DNA from: an uncultured Rhodospirillaceae bacterium | Lineage (GTDB): Bacteria; Pseudomonadota; Alphaproteobacteria; Rhodospirillales; Rhodospirillaceae | NCBI GenBank assembly: GCA_943787205.1 | Contig: CALSLN010000010.1 | Location: 62,001 to 126,000 of the forward strand | Reading direction: 5' to 3' | DNA: 64,000 bases | Part shown: one piece after another, positions 31,022-40,109 of the stretch | Position numbering within the stretch: the stretch's first letter is position 1 | Layout of the letters: each line of letters opens with the position of its first letter | Translations under genes and position numbers: made by a program | Notes under the pieces: generated by a model | What the model saw: only the letters and a program-made list of their open reading frames with translations | Database searches by the model: none | What the model was told of the DNA's origin: nothing

Positions 31022-32182
31022 ATGATGCTAACAGAGAATATGAATCGTCTTGGAACGGAGACAGCCTTCGAGGTTTTGGCTCGTGCTGAACAGCTCATGG
31101 CCGAGGGGCGTGACATTATCAATATGGGAATCGGCCAGCCCGATTTCCGTACGCCGGACCATGTTGTCGAAGCCGCTATAAAGGCGCTACGTGACGGTCA
31201 TCATGGTTACACGCCAGCGCAAGGTATTCTTCCCTTGCGGGAAGCTGTGGCTGCTGACCTTCATGCCCATCATGGAGCAGAGGTTAGTCCAGCAAATATT
31301 GCGGTCATGCCAGGCGGCAAGCCGACGATGTTTTTTGCGATGCTTATGTTTGGTGAGCCTGGTGTCGAAATTATGTACCCCGACCCAGGGTTTCCAATCT
31401 ATCGGTCGATGATTGAGTTTACTGGTGCGACACCCGTTCCCATTGCGCTGCGCATGGAAAACGATTTCGCGTTCTCAGCAGATGAAGTGCTTGAGAATAT
31501 TACGGACAAGACACGCCTTATCATCGTGAACTCGCCCGGTAACCCGACCGGTGGCGTTACGCCTAAGGAAGAAGTCGATAAGTTGGTTGCCGGGTTAGCC
31601 GGTTGGCCAGACGTTGCGATCATGTCAGACGAAATCTATAGCCGCATGCTCTACGATGGGCTGGAACACGTTAGCTTTCTAAACTATCCCGAGATTCGCG
31701 ATCGACTTATCGTCCTGAACGGCTGGTCCAAGACGTACGCCATGACAGGCTGGCGTCTTGGGTACTCGGTGTGGCCGGACTCCCTCATCGAGAAAATCGT
31801 GCGGTTGTCCGTCAATAATCATTCTTGCGTTAATGCGCCGACCCAATTCGCGGGGATCGCTGCGTTGACCGGTCCACAAGATGCCGTGGATACCATGATG
31901 GCGGAGTTTGATGGGCGACGACGGCTTATCGTACCTCTGTTGAATGAAATACCAGGCTTTCGATGTTTAGAGCCAGGTGGCGCGTTCTATGTCTTTCCGA
32001 ACATTGAAGAGACTGGTCGAACGGGCAAAGAACTGCAGACCGAAATGCTTGAGGTTGCAGGGGTGGCGGCGGTTCCCGGGAATAGCTTTGGTATTCACGG
32101 AGATGGGTTCGTCAGGTTCTCTTATGCCAACTCAACCGAAAAGATACAGGAAGCCATCCAGCGGATTGGTAACCTGTTTTGA
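31022..32182 (+). CDS. PLP-dependent aminotransferase, class I/II
   Basis: 386 residues. Motifs: MGIGQPDFRTPDH, NSPGNPTGG (cofactor binding), SDEIYSRM, and the catalytic lysine in GWSKTYAMTGWRLGY; substrate Arg in GFVRFSYANS. The fold-type I aspartate-aminotransferase-like group transfers amino groups between amino acids and keto acids; specificity cannot be read from the motifs. It lies downstream of the GST, with a gap of 57 bases. Confidence 0.92.
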   Translation: MMLTENMNRLGTETAFEVLARAEQLMAEGRDIINMGIGQPDFRTPDHVVEAAIKALRDGHHGYTPAQGILPLREAVAADLHAHHGAEVSPANIAVMPGGKPTMFFAMLMFGEPGVEIMYPDPGFPIYRSMIEFTGATPVPIALRMENDFAFSADEVLENITDKTRLIIVNSPGNPTGGVTPKEEVDKLVAGLAGWPDVAIMSDEIYSRMLYDGLEHVSFLNYPEIRDRLIVLNGWSKTYAMTGWRLGYSVWPDSLIEKIVRLSVNNHSCVNAPTQFAGIAALTGPQDAVDTMMAEFDGRRRLIVPLLNEIPGFRCLEPGGAFYVFPNIEETGRTGKELQTEMLEVAGVAAVPGNSFGIHGDGFVRFSYANSTEKIQEAIQRIGNLF

Positions 32183-32281
32183 CGCCTGCGTGAACGGTGG
32201 TTAAGACAGGGGTTGTGTTTTGCAGCGTTGGACAGAGTATTCGCATATGAATGTACCCGCAGTTTGGTCCTGGATTTTTCA

Positions 32282-32857
32282 ATGAATCCCGGCAGAAGAC
32301 GTATTGTTGCGCTTGCGCTAGGGCTGATTGTGATCCTGGCTGTTGTGGGTGTTCAAACATTCCTTATTGGTCCGAAAGCTGAGCCCATTGATGCGGCGAC
32401 CGAGGAAGAACAGGCTTTGCTCAGCGAAGTGTTTCCTGACGCCAATGTTTTTTCCGTCAAAGGCGGTAGGTTGCCCCACCACAAGGCTTACAGTGTCGAC
32501 GAGAATACGGGCGAGAATACCTTAGTCGGGTTCGCGTTCATGACCCATGAGGTCGAGCCAGAAGAATGGGCATATGAAAGCGAGCTTGAGATTTTGGTAG
32601 GGTTGACTCTTGAGGGGTCAATAACGGGCATTAAGGTCGTCGATCACTATGAGCCGTTTGGCTACTTCTCAATCGACCCGCTAGAGTTTGCCGAGCAGTT
32701 CAAGGGTAAGAGCATCCTAGATGCCTTTGAAGAAGGGCGAGATGTGGATGCAGTCTCTCGGGCGACGATTTCCATCGAAAGTGCGGCGCGTGTCATTAGA
32801 AAAAGTGCCCGTCAAATTGCACGGCAGCACTTAGAGCAGGAGCGATCTAAGCCGTGA
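32282..32857 (+). CDS. Membrane-anchored FMN-binding domain protein
   Basis: I start at ATG 32282, just before the hydrophobic anchor (IVALALGLIVILAVVGVQTF); a TTG at 32213 would add a poor N-terminus. The rest is an extracytoplasmic FMN-binding domain (PF04205, as in NqrC, RnfG and NosR). DAVSRATIS near residue 160 resembles the flavinylation motif D-x-x-(S/T)-G-A-T, with Arg at the Gly position; Thr would carry FMN. It overlaps the polyferredoxin gene by four bases and is followed by ApbE, the flavin transferase, so the three form one electron-transfer unit. Confidence 0.85.
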   Translation: MNPGRRRIVALALGLIVILAVVGVQTFLIGPKAEPIDAATEEEQALLSEVFPDANVFSVKGGRLPHHKAYSVDENTGENTLVGFAFMTHEVEPEEWAYESELEILVGLTLEGSITGIKVVDHYEPFGYFSIDPLEFAEQFKGKSILDAFEEGRDVDAVSRATISIESAARVIRKSARQIARQHLEQERSKP

Positions 32858-33816
32858 TGAGGTCTGCGCTTGTTGTCGTAGCGGCACTTTTCTGTTTTTT
32901 CACTGTGCCGGATGTCATCGCGCAGGATAGTGCTTCACCGGCGCTTTCGCTATCAGATCTGGATGCCCTCATTGCGCAGGATGAAGCACCGCAACCCACC
33001 TTAGACCAAAGTGGCATTGTGGATTTGACAATACTTGTCGCGTTCTTGTCTTTGGCCGTCCTCAGTTTTCTGATGAAAAGTACGACGCTTAAGTACGTTA
33101 CGATGGTTTCGGCTGTCGTTTATATGGGGTTTATGAAGGGCAACCTCGTTTCGGTGGTGCATCTGTTCGCTCTGATGGAATGGTCGTTCCCGCTCTTTCA
33201 ATACAACATCGCATGGTACGTGCTCATGGGGTTCACCGTCGTGTCTACGGTGTTGTGGGGTCGTTTGTATTGTGGGCGAATTTGCGCGTTTGGATCACTC
33301 ACTCAATTAATGGACCGGATTCTACCGTCTCGGTGGCGCGTTGAATTGCCACCTTGGATCGATAGGCGTGCCATCTACGTTAAGTACGTACTGCTTGTTG
33401 CTGTGCTGGCCTATTTTTTGGTCACGAAGGACACCTTAGTCTACCGGTATGTTGAGCCATTCTGGATGTTCACGCTCAGTGGGTCCACGGTGATGTGGTC
33501 TTTATTGGCGGCTCTTCTGTTAACGACAGTTTTCATTAGAAATTTCTATTGCCGCTACCTTTGCATTGTCGGAGCGGGTTTAGGCTTGCTCTCCAACCTG
33601 ACGGTTTTCGGAATCAAGAGATGGCAGCAGTGCAATACATGCAAATTGTGTGACAAAGAGTGTGAGTGGGGCGCGATCCAAGGTCCGAAAATCTCTGTTT
33701 CCGAATGTGTTCGGTGTGACGACTGCGAAATTTTGTATAACGATAAAGCACGCTGCCCTCATTGGTTGATGATTGGAAAGAAAGAAGCCAAGCGTGAAAT
33801 ACCAAAGGCTCCTTAG
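32854..33816 (+). CDS. NosR/NapH-like polytopic membrane iron-sulfur protein
   Basis: 320 residues with an N-terminal signal (LVVVAALFCFFTVPDVIAQ), five or six membrane segments and a cysteine pattern like the C-terminal half of NosR: WGRLYCGRICAFG, FYCRYLC, and two C-terminal cluster motifs CNTCKLCDKEC and CVRCDDCEILYNDKARC for [4Fe-4S] clusters. In NosR the FMN domain is fused; here it is the separate upstream gene. It probably passes electrons between the quinone pool or cytoplasm and the covalently bound FMN. The terminal acceptor is not in the window. Confidence 0.87.
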   Translation: MMRSALVVVAALFCFFTVPDVIAQDSASPALSLSDLDALIAQDEAPQPTLDQSGIVDLTILVAFLSLAVLSFLMKSTTLKYVTMVSAVVYMGFMKGNLVSVVHLFALMEWSFPLFQYNIAWYVLMGFTVVSTVLWGRLYCGRICAFGSLTQLMDRILPSRWRVELPPWIDRRAIYVKYVLLVAVLAYFLVTKDTLVYRYVEPFWMFTLSGSTVMWSLLAALLLTTVFIRNFYCRYLCIVGAGLGLLSNLTVFGIKRWQQCNTCKLCDKECEWGAIQGPKISVSECVRCDDCEILYNDKARCPHWLMIGKKEAKREIPKAP

Positions 33817-34897
33817 CAGGGCTTTTCTACTCGCAGCTGCGCTTTTGGGGGCTTGCTCGGAGTCTTCAGACGAACTAGAGCCAACTCGCCGAGCCTGGGC
33901 GGTCATGGGCACGACGCTGGAGATTACGGTCTACAGGCCAGCCTCTCAGGCTGTGCAAGCCGCTGAAGACCTTGAGGCGGCTTACCAAGAAATTCTAGAA
34001 ATAGATTCCCGTATGAGTCTCTATCGCCCAGATAGTGAGCTGGTCCATCTCAACGCGCATGCGGGGCAGGGCGCTATCACGGCTAGCCAAAAAACCTTTG
34101 ACGTTATGAATGCCTCAAATCACTTTGCTCGTATCTCTGATGGGGCGTTTGACATCAGCGTCAAGCCATTGGTTGATCTTTGGGGATTCTACGACGTATC
34201 CACGGCGTCTGTTCCAGAGCCAGCAGAAATTGAGGCTGTTCTGTCCCGCGTTGGCTTCGATAGTATTTCGTATAATCGAGACGCGCGACAGGTCACGCTC
34301 GAACTAGGCGTCAGTCTGGATTTCGGCGCTATAGCGAAGGGGTATGCTGTCGATTTGGCGATTGATGCATTGCGCAGTCGTAGTGTTCCTGCGGCGGTGG
34401 TCAACCTCGGTGGTAATGTCGGTGTGTTGGGGCTTGCTCCGGGAGGGCGGCCATGGGTGATTGGTATCCGCCACCCGCGTAGCGATAAACTAATCAGCAA
34501 GGTCAGTATAACTGAGGGGGCGGTCGCGACGTCCGGAGACTACGACCGTTACTTTGAGGTGGATGGGCAGAGATACAGTCACTTGCTTGACCCTCGTACC
34601 GGGTATCCAGTTGTCGGGCTGTATTCCCTCTCTGTCGTAGCTCCCAATGCAACGACAGCAGATGCGTTGTCTACGGCCGCATTTATTCTTGGCCCTGAGA
34701 TTGGGGTAAAGCTGCTCTCTGACTGTGTAGGGGTTGAGGGTTTGCTCGTTCAGGTTGGTGATAATTTGAACGACCTTTCAGCGATCACAACTGATGGTCT
34801 TTCTGGCGCAGCGTTTGAGGTGGGCACGGGGTTATTTAAGGCACAACGCAGCTCTGACGTTGAAGGGCAGCGACTAGAGTGCGTCTGGCCTCCTTGA
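33794..34897 (+). CDS. apbE: ApbE-like FAD:protein FMN transferase lipoprotein
   Basis: Attaches FMN covalently to Thr of extracytoplasmic flavoproteins. I choose GTG 33794, which gives a lipoprotein signal (LLSRAFLLAAALLGAC) after AAGAAG; a TTG at 33773 is also open. Core motifs: WAVMGTTLEITVY, DSRMSLYRPDSEL, GAFDISVKPLVDLWGFYD, DFGAIAKGYAVDLA, VNLGGNVGVLG and YSHLLDPRTGYPV, matching the family. The start lies inside the end of the polyferredoxin gene, and its natural substrate is the FMN-binding protein two genes upstream. Confidence 0.93.
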   Translation: MKYQRLLSRAFLLAAALLGACSESSDELEPTRRAWAVMGTTLEITVYRPASQAVQAAEDLEAAYQEILEIDSRMSLYRPDSELVHLNAHAGQGAITASQKTFDVMNASNHFARISDGAFDISVKPLVDLWGFYDVSTASVPEPAEIEAVLSRVGFDSISYNRDARQVTLELGVSLDFGAIAKGYAVDLAIDALRSRSVPAAVVNLGGNVGVLGLAPGGRPWVIGIRHPRSDKLISKVSITEGAVATSGDYDRYFEVDGQRYSHLLDPRTGYPVVGLYSLSVVAPNATTADALSTAAFILGPEIGVKLLSDCVGVEGLLVQVGDNLNDLSAITTDGLSGAAFEVGTGLFKAQRSSDVEGQRLECVWPP

Positions 34898-34904
34898 TCC
34901 GGTG

Positions 34905-36449
34905 CTAGGGGAGAGCGGCCGTATCCATTGCATTTTGCTTCGCCTTGTTGAGTCCGTTCACGGATTTGGTGCGGTTCGGTGTTCGCATGAGAGAGTGTGC
35001 GAATTGCTCGGCTGCTTCGCTTGTCCGACCTGCCGCTAACAAAAACTCTCCATACATCTCAAAGGATGGTTTCATCGGCACTGGTGGCCCAGATGGCGCA
35101 TTGAGGGTTGCCTCAATGGCAACCGCATTTTTTAAGAGTTCCTCCGCAGTGTCCATGTCGTTCTGAGCTGTAGCGATTGCTGCTTCAACTTCCAGTTCCG
35201 ATACTGCGATTATTTTTGCGCGATAGGCACCATTCGCTCGCGCCTCGGTTTTTTCGCGTAGCGCGTTAAGACGACTAGCAGCGTCTTTGGCTTTGTCTAT
35301 ATCTCCACGCTTAGCAGCGCTAAGTCCAAGTGCAAACTGCAAATCGAGATTGGCATAATTTTTCTCTTCCGATGAAAAGTCTGCCAACTCATCCCATTTT
35401 TCAGTCTCTACAACATAACGCGCTAGCATTGCCATGGCGCCGTTGTGCACTCTGCGCGTCGGCGAGTCTTTTTCTGTTTTTTGTGCCAGTTGAAGGGCGG
35501 CCTTCGCCTCGCTGAAGTTGCCGAGTTGAGTCTGTCCATAGAGGAGCCATGACAGGGAATGGAATTCGGATCGGCCGCGTTCCATATTGTTCTTTACTGC
35601 GATATCAACGGCGGCTTCATAAGACTCGATATTGGAAGAGACGACGTCTTCCCACATACCCAGTTGTACGAAGATGTGGGATGGCATGTGAAGGGCGTGC
35701 GGCGCATCTGGCGCTATGCCGGCATATGTCCGCGCTGCTGGCAACGCGAGGATCGCATGCTCAGGGTCATCCAGTGCGTGAATGATAAAGTGTGCCGCTC
35801 CTGGATGATTTGGGTTTTTCGTGAAAACAGATTGCGCGATGGCGGCAGCGCGCATCTGTCGGCCAACGCCTGAGTCGCCCTGTCGCACGGTGCCGAGTAG
35901 AGAGAGGGAATAAAGCGCGGCCACCTCGTTGTCATCCGGATACGTTTCGTGCAGGTCCTGCATAGCCTTAGAGTAGGCGGTGTCTCTTGTTAACTTGTCT
36001 CCGTCCCCAAACAACGTATCCACCGCTCCCATAAGCCCGCGTTGAATACCGGCTGGCGTTTTCGCTTGCCTGGCTTTGGGCGAAGGGGCGAATTTATTGA
36101 GAACCGAATGGGCCGCGTCTGGGTCTGTTTCCTGCCAAAGAGCATGGTTGTAGCTCATGGCTTCGCCCCAATACGCCATAGCAAAATCGGGGTCGGCTGC
36201 TTGTGCAATACGGAAGGCATCCGTGGCCTCGTCGAATTCAAAACTATACAGCGCCTTCACGCCGGTTAGAAAAGCCTGTTGTGCGCCTTCTGCTCCGTCG
36301 TTTGGGAAGTCGATTGTTCCAAGGTCATTGAGAATAAGCGCTGGTTGTTCAGCGGACGCTGTTTCTGCCCTGACGGGTAGAGAGAATAAAAGCCCAACTA
36401 GAGCTGCTGTCGCAATGGCTACGCGTAGCCCAATGGTCTGTCGAGTCAT
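34905..36449 (-). CDS. Exported TPR-repeat protein
   Basis: I start at ATG 36449, preceded by GGAGAAGG; upstream residues would hide the signal peptide (IGLRVAIATAALVGLLFSLPVRA). About 514 residues with tetratricopeptide-like helices: FLTGVKALYSFEFDEATDAFRIA (read in parts), DPDFAMAYWGEAMSYNHALW, HPGAAHFIIHALDDPEHA, LHMPSHIFVQLGMW, and C-terminal repeats ending in EAAEQFAHSLMRTPNR. This architecture is common in proteins annotated only as TPR; the HxxPSH motif is conserved among them. It probably acts as an exported scaffold. It is convergent with ApbE. Confidence 0.8.
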   Translation of the reverse strand: MTRQTIGLRVAIATAALVGLLFSLPVRAETASAEQPALILNDLGTIDFPNDGAEGAQQAFLTGVKALYSFEFDEATDAFRIAQAADPDFAMAYWGEAMSYNHALWQETDPDAAHSVLNKFAPSPKARQAKTPAGIQRGLMGAVDTLFGDGDKLTRDTAYSKAMQDLHETYPDDNEVAALYSLSLLGTVRQGDSGVGRQMRAAAIAQSVFTKNPNHPGAAHFIIHALDDPEHAILALPAARTYAGIAPDAPHALHMPSHIFVQLGMWEDVVSSNIESYEAAVDIAVKNNMERGRSEFHSLSWLLYGQTQLGNFSEAKAALQLAQKTEKDSPTRRVHNGAMAMLARYVVETEKWDELADFSSEEKNYANLDLQFALGLSAAKRGDIDKAKDAASRLNALREKTEARANGAYRAKIIAVSELEVEAAIATAQNDMDTAEELLKNAVAIEATLNAPSGPPVPMKPSFEMYGEFLLAAGRTSEAAEQFAHSLMRTPNRTKSVNGLNKAKQNAMDTAALP

Positions 36450-36492
36450 GTGCCTTCTCCGCCGATCTATTTGATCCACTTAGACTAGGCTT

Positions 36493-37248
36493 TTATGGCG
36501 CGTGGACCAAAGATTTCATGGTTTGTATTAGGTCTTTTTCTGCCCGCCGGATGCGAGAGGAAAACCCTCCAACACCGATGATTTGAGTGCTCAGGCCAGA
36601 TTCATCGGGTAAAACCATAGCGATGGCGCCAGTATCTGGTATGACGCGATCGTACCCGAGGGCATAGCCCCGCTTCTTCGTGGCCAAAATATCCTGTTGC
36701 ACTTCTTCCAATGTGACCTTGGCCGCTAAGACCGCTCCGGCGCGTTGCGCACGGTCCAGAACTTTCCCGAGCTGTGATTTATTGAGCGTCGATAGATAAG
36801 CAATACCGACGGCGGTACCGAGAATTGGTGCCATAAATCCATCTTGCACCGCTAAGGAGATTGGGAACTTGCCTGGAATCACCGAAACGAATTGCATATT
36901 GAATCCGTTTCTTATGGACAGGGTCACGGTCTCACCGGTCCTATCGCAAATTTCATGCAGAAGGTTGGTGCGTTCGTCACCGAGCAGGGCCGAGGGTAAC
37001 CATTCACCAAGGCCATGAACGCGGATCGTTGGGAAATACTCCAGCGTTTCGCTATCGAAAGAGAGGTAGCCAAGCTCAACCATGCTTTTAAGAAGCGCGT
37101 TGGAGCTGGATTTTGGATAGCCCAATTCAAGGCAGACTTGATTGGCTTTAATGGGTTTGCGTCGGCGTTGAAACAACTCAAGGACTTCGAGGACACGTCC
37201 GACAGACTTAACGACTTCGGTTTTCACGCTTTGGTTCTTCCAGGTCAC
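36493..37248 (-). CDS. IclR family transcriptional regulator
   Basis: 251 residues from a GTG start. The N-terminal winged helix (SVGRVLEVLELFQRRRKPIK, CLELGYPKSSSNALLKSMVE) is followed by the IclR effector domain (LHEICDRTGETVTLSIRNG, LGTAVGIAYLST, KRGYALGYDRVIPDTGAIA). It is divergent from the DUF1330/GMC genes across 133 bases, so it may control them. TTCATATACGTGAA in that gap has short inverted arms and might be its site, but the arms are only four bases. Confidence 0.92.
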   Translation of the reverse strand: MTWKNQSVKTEVVKSVGRVLEVLELFQRRRKPIKANQVCLELGYPKSSSNALLKSMVELGYLSFDSETLEYFPTIRVHGLGEWLPSALLGDERTNLLHEICDRTGETVTLSIRNGFNMQFVSVIPGKFPISLAVQDGFMAPILGTAVGIAYLSTLNKSQLGKVLDRAQRAGAVLAAKVTLEEVQQDILATKKRGYALGYDRVIPDTGAIAMVLPDESGLSTQIIGVGGFSSRIRRAEKDLIQTMKSLVHAP

Positions 37249-37381
37249 ACAGAGTGGCCGCTTCTTAAACCATCGACAGCCCTATTCATAGTTCATATAC
37301 GTGAAAAGATTGTGCATATAGATGTAATTAAGTTGCCCTTCGATCTTGATCAGGGCGCCAGCCATCGGCACTCTAGAGGGT

Positions 37382-38059
37382 ATGCAAAACCCCGCCGTTC
37401 CACAGTTCATCATCCTAGAAGTGTTGCCAGCGTTTAGTGCGGCAGCGCTTTCCTACGCCGACGCAATAGAGACGCTACTCTTGGATCATCAGGGTAGTGT
37501 TGTATTCGCTGCGCCGGCCGACAAAGCGGAAATCTTGGAAGAGGGGAGCGACCCTCGCGCCGTTGTGGCGCTTAAGTTTGAAACTGGGGATGCTGCATCG
37601 GCTTTTTGGTCTAGCTCAGAGAACCAGACAATATTCGCGCAAATGTTCTCCGACGGTGGCGTTCTACACGCCATTTCTGTGCCAGGTATTCCCGAAGCAG
37701 GCTTACCAGATGAGCCGCTTCCCACGGTGGCTAATGTTACTATTCCTGAGAGCGACGGTCCCAAGGCATTCATGCTGGTTCAGGGAACTGTGAGTGACCC
37801 AGAGCCGATCGGCACTTATATGGAAACCATTATTCCAATGATTATCGAGCGCGGCGGAGTCTACCGGGCTTGGACTCCACCGGAAGGGCCTGTGGTCCTG
37901 GCTGGTGAGTGGGACCCTCAATACATTGTTTTGTCTGAATGGCCGTCCGTCAGCGAGCCTCGAGATTTTTGGTATTCAGACACGTACCAAAACATCGCTA
38001 TTCCGACCCGCAAACCTGCGTCCGACTTTACCGTTTTATTGTTTGAGGTTGCCTCATGA
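37382..38059 (+). CDS. Protein with two DUF1330-like (ferredoxin-like) domains
   Basis: I start at ATG 37382, preceded by AGAGGG; an earlier in-frame codon exists at 37346. About 225 residues form two similar halves: QFIILEVLPAFSAAALSYADAIETLLLDHQG, then KAFMLVQGTVSDPEPIGTYMETIIPMIIERGG (each read in parts), with W-P-S and FWYSDTYQNIA-type segments. These match the DUF1330 dimeric alpha-beta barrel fold as an internal duplication. It overlaps the next gene by four bases. No reaction is known. Confidence 0.75.
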   Translation: MQNPAVPQFIILEVLPAFSAAALSYADAIETLLLDHQGSVVFAAPADKAEILEEGSDPRAVVALKFETGDAASAFWSSSENQTIFAQMFSDGGVLHAISVPGIPEAGLPDEPLPTVANVTIPESDGPKAFMLVQGTVSDPEPIGTYMETIIPMIIERGGVYRAWTPPEGPVVLAGEWDPQYIVLSEWPSVSEPRDFWYSDTYQNIAIPTRKPASDFTVLLFEVAS

Positions 38060-38544
38060 AACGTCGAACCTTCTTATCCGGCACGAGTGTTGTGGCCATT
38101 TCCATGTTGGCACGGCCATGGCGTTTGGCCCTTGCTAGTGAACAGCTGACGGATGCCCACGCGTCAACTTTGTTGCGTATGGTGAAGGACATTTTCCCGC
38201 ATGATATGCTGAATGATGACCCGTATCTGGCTGTGGTGTCTCAGCTCAAAGGCGCGTCAGCGGATCCAGACATGTCCGCTATGTTGGTCAGCGGGATGGC
38301 TGACTTGGATGCCGCGGGTGAAGGTCGATGGGCGGACCGCGATAGTATGCAGCGGGTCGCCGACCTTGGCGCGATAGAAACAACGCCCTTCTTTATTACT
38401 GTACGGGTTACTGCGTTATTCGGATTGTATGGCAATCCTGGCATATGGTCGGCCTTTGGCTATGAAGGTGCGTCCTATGAGCAAGGAGGCTACCTGTTCC
38501 GAGGTTTCGACGACCTCGATTGGTTGCCGGAGCCACTGTCATGA
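38056..38544 (+). CDS. Small subunit of a GMC dehydrogenase (gluconate 2-dehydrogenase subunit 3-like)
   Basis: 162 residues with a Tat signal (MKRRTFLSGTSVVAISML). The body (HASTLLRMVKDIFPHDML, the VTALFGLYGNPGIWSAFGYEG segment near the end) resembles the small gamma subunit that accompanies membrane-type GMC dehydrogenases, helping export of the flavin subunit. It overlaps its partner as ATGA at 38541, a tight coupling that supports complex formation. Confidence 0.8.
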   Translation: MKRRTFLSGTSVVAISMLARPWRLALASEQLTDAHASTLLRMVKDIFPHDMLNDDPYLAVVSQLKGASADPDMSAMLVSGMADLDAAGEGRWADRDSMQRVADLGAIETTPFFITVRVTALFGLYGNPGIWSAFGYEGASYEQGGYLFRGFDDLDWLPEPLS

Positions 38545-40109
38545 CTCAGTTTGATAAATCAGACGACAGCGTGGTTGTCGTTATTGGATCTGGCGCTGGT
38601 GGCGCAACGGTTGCTCATGAGTTGTGCGAGAAAGGCATCAAGGTTGTGGTGCTTGAAGCCGGGCCTCGTTTTACCATTGATGACTTTCACAACAATGAAT
38701 TGGCTGCATATCAACAGCTGACATGGGCGGATAAACGCTATGCCACCGGTGATTGGCCCGCTGCGACACTGGCCCCTGAGGGTCCCAACTGGATTGTCAA
38801 AGCGGTTGGCGGTTCGACCATCCATTGGAACGGCCTCAGCTTCCGTGCTCAGCCTCACGAATTCAAAGCCCGCACGGTGTATGGCGATGTTGATGGAGCC
38901 TCGTTAGCCGATTGGCCCATCACTTATGATGACCTTGATCCGTATTATAGTCGTGCTGAAGACAAGATGGGTGTGACAGGCACGCATGGTATCGAACGCC
39001 ACCCGCCGAATAATAATTACAAAGTGCTCTACAACGGCGCAAAGCGTATCGGGTACAAACAAATTTCTAACGCGCGGCAAGCCATTAACTCGGAATTCCG
39101 AGATGGCCGAGGCGCCTGTATCCAAATGGGCTTCTGTAACCAGGGCTGCAAAATGGGCGCGAAGTGGTCCACGTTGTATTCCGAAATTCCAAAAGCTGAG
39201 GAAACAGGAAACCTTGATCTTCGTAGTGGCTGCATGGTCTTGCGCATTGAGCACGACAAAGCAGGCAAGGCGAATGGGGTTGTGTACGTTGATGCAGATG
39301 GCGTTGAACACCGCCAGAGCGCTCGGGTGGTGTGTGTGGCAGGCAATTCCATAGAAACGCCACGGCTCTTGCTGAATTCAAATTCTTCCATGTTCCCTGA
39401 TGGATTGGCGAATTCGTCCGGCGAAGTTGGGCGCAACTATACGCGTCATGTTGGTGCTATCGTATTCGGTGAGTTTGATAAGCCCGTGAATATGCATCGC
39501 GGCATTACGGTTCCAGGAACGGTCTTTGATGAAGCGCGGTCTGATCCATCACGTGGTTTTGCGGGCGGTTATCTTATTGAGGCGGTAAGTCTTGGGCTGA
39601 CCAACTTGGCTGTGGTTGGAGATGCCTCAGGTTGGGGCAAAGATTACACGTCGTTCCTAGAGAAATATTCGCATCTGGCGGGTGTTTTGCTCAATGGCGA
39701 GGACATGCCACGCTCTCAAAACGGTGTGACTCTGCATGATACCGAGCGCGATCAATATGGTTTACCGATCCCGGTCATTCACGTTGAGGAACATGATAAC
39801 GACCATGCCATGTCAAAGCACTTCAAGGGGCAGGCTGAAGCTCTGTTGGGCGCGGTCGGCGCAACGAAGATGCATCACGTTGTCACCGCGGCTGCGACCC
39901 ACAATATGGGAACCTGCCGCATGAGCGCGGATGCAGATAAAGGTGTGGTTGATGGCTTTGGCCGAACCCACGATGTGTCTAATCTCTTTGTCTCAGACGG
40001 CAGCCAATTCACAACGGCAACCGCGGAAAACCCGACGCTTACGATCGTGGCACTCGCTATACGCCAGGCAGAACACATCGCGGCGGAGATGAGCGCGAAG
40101 AATCTTTAA
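38541..40109 (+). CDS. GMC family dehydrogenase, catalytic subunit
   Basis: 522 residues. FAD site VVIGSGAGGATVAHELCEKG, then VKAVGGSTIHWNGLSFR, and the catalytic region with ATHNMGTCRMS and TAENPTLTIVALAI. A cysteine cluster C-x5-C-x3-C (CIQMGFCNQGC) resembles that of FAD-dependent glucose dehydrogenase, where it binds a 3Fe-4S cluster. Without its own signal it would be carried out by the Tat-type small subunit. It probably oxidises a sugar, alcohol or polyol and passes electrons to a cytochrome; no cytochrome gene is adjacent. Confidence 0.9.
   Translation: MTQFDKSDDSVVVVIGSGAGGATVAHELCEKGIKVVVLEAGPRFTIDDFHNNELAAYQQLTWADKRYATGDWPAATLAPEGPNWIVKAVGGSTIHWNGLSFRAQPHEFKARTVYGDVDGASLADWPITYDDLDPYYSRAEDKMGVTGTHGIERHPPNNNYKVLYNGAKRIGYKQISNARQAINSEFRDGRGACIQMGFCNQGCKMGAKWSTLYSEIPKAEETGNLDLRSGCMVLRIEHDKAGKANGVVYVDADGVEHRQSARVVCVAGNSIETPRLLLNSNSSMFPDGLANSSGEVGRNYTRHVGAIVFGEFDKPVNMHRGITVPGTVFDEARSDPSRGFAGGYLIEAVSLGLTNLAVVGDASGWGKDYTSFLEKYSHLAGVLLNGEDMPRSQNGVTLHDTERDQYGLPIPVIHVEEHDNDHAMSKHFKGQAEALLGAVGATKMHHVVTAAATHNMGTCRMSADADKGVVDGFGRTHDVSNLFVSDGSQFTTATAENPTLTIVALAIRQAEHIAAEMSAKNL

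Noticed and set aside
37249..37381. IclR operator TTCATATACGTGAA between divergent genes.
   Set aside because: Inverted arms of four bases are expected by chance.
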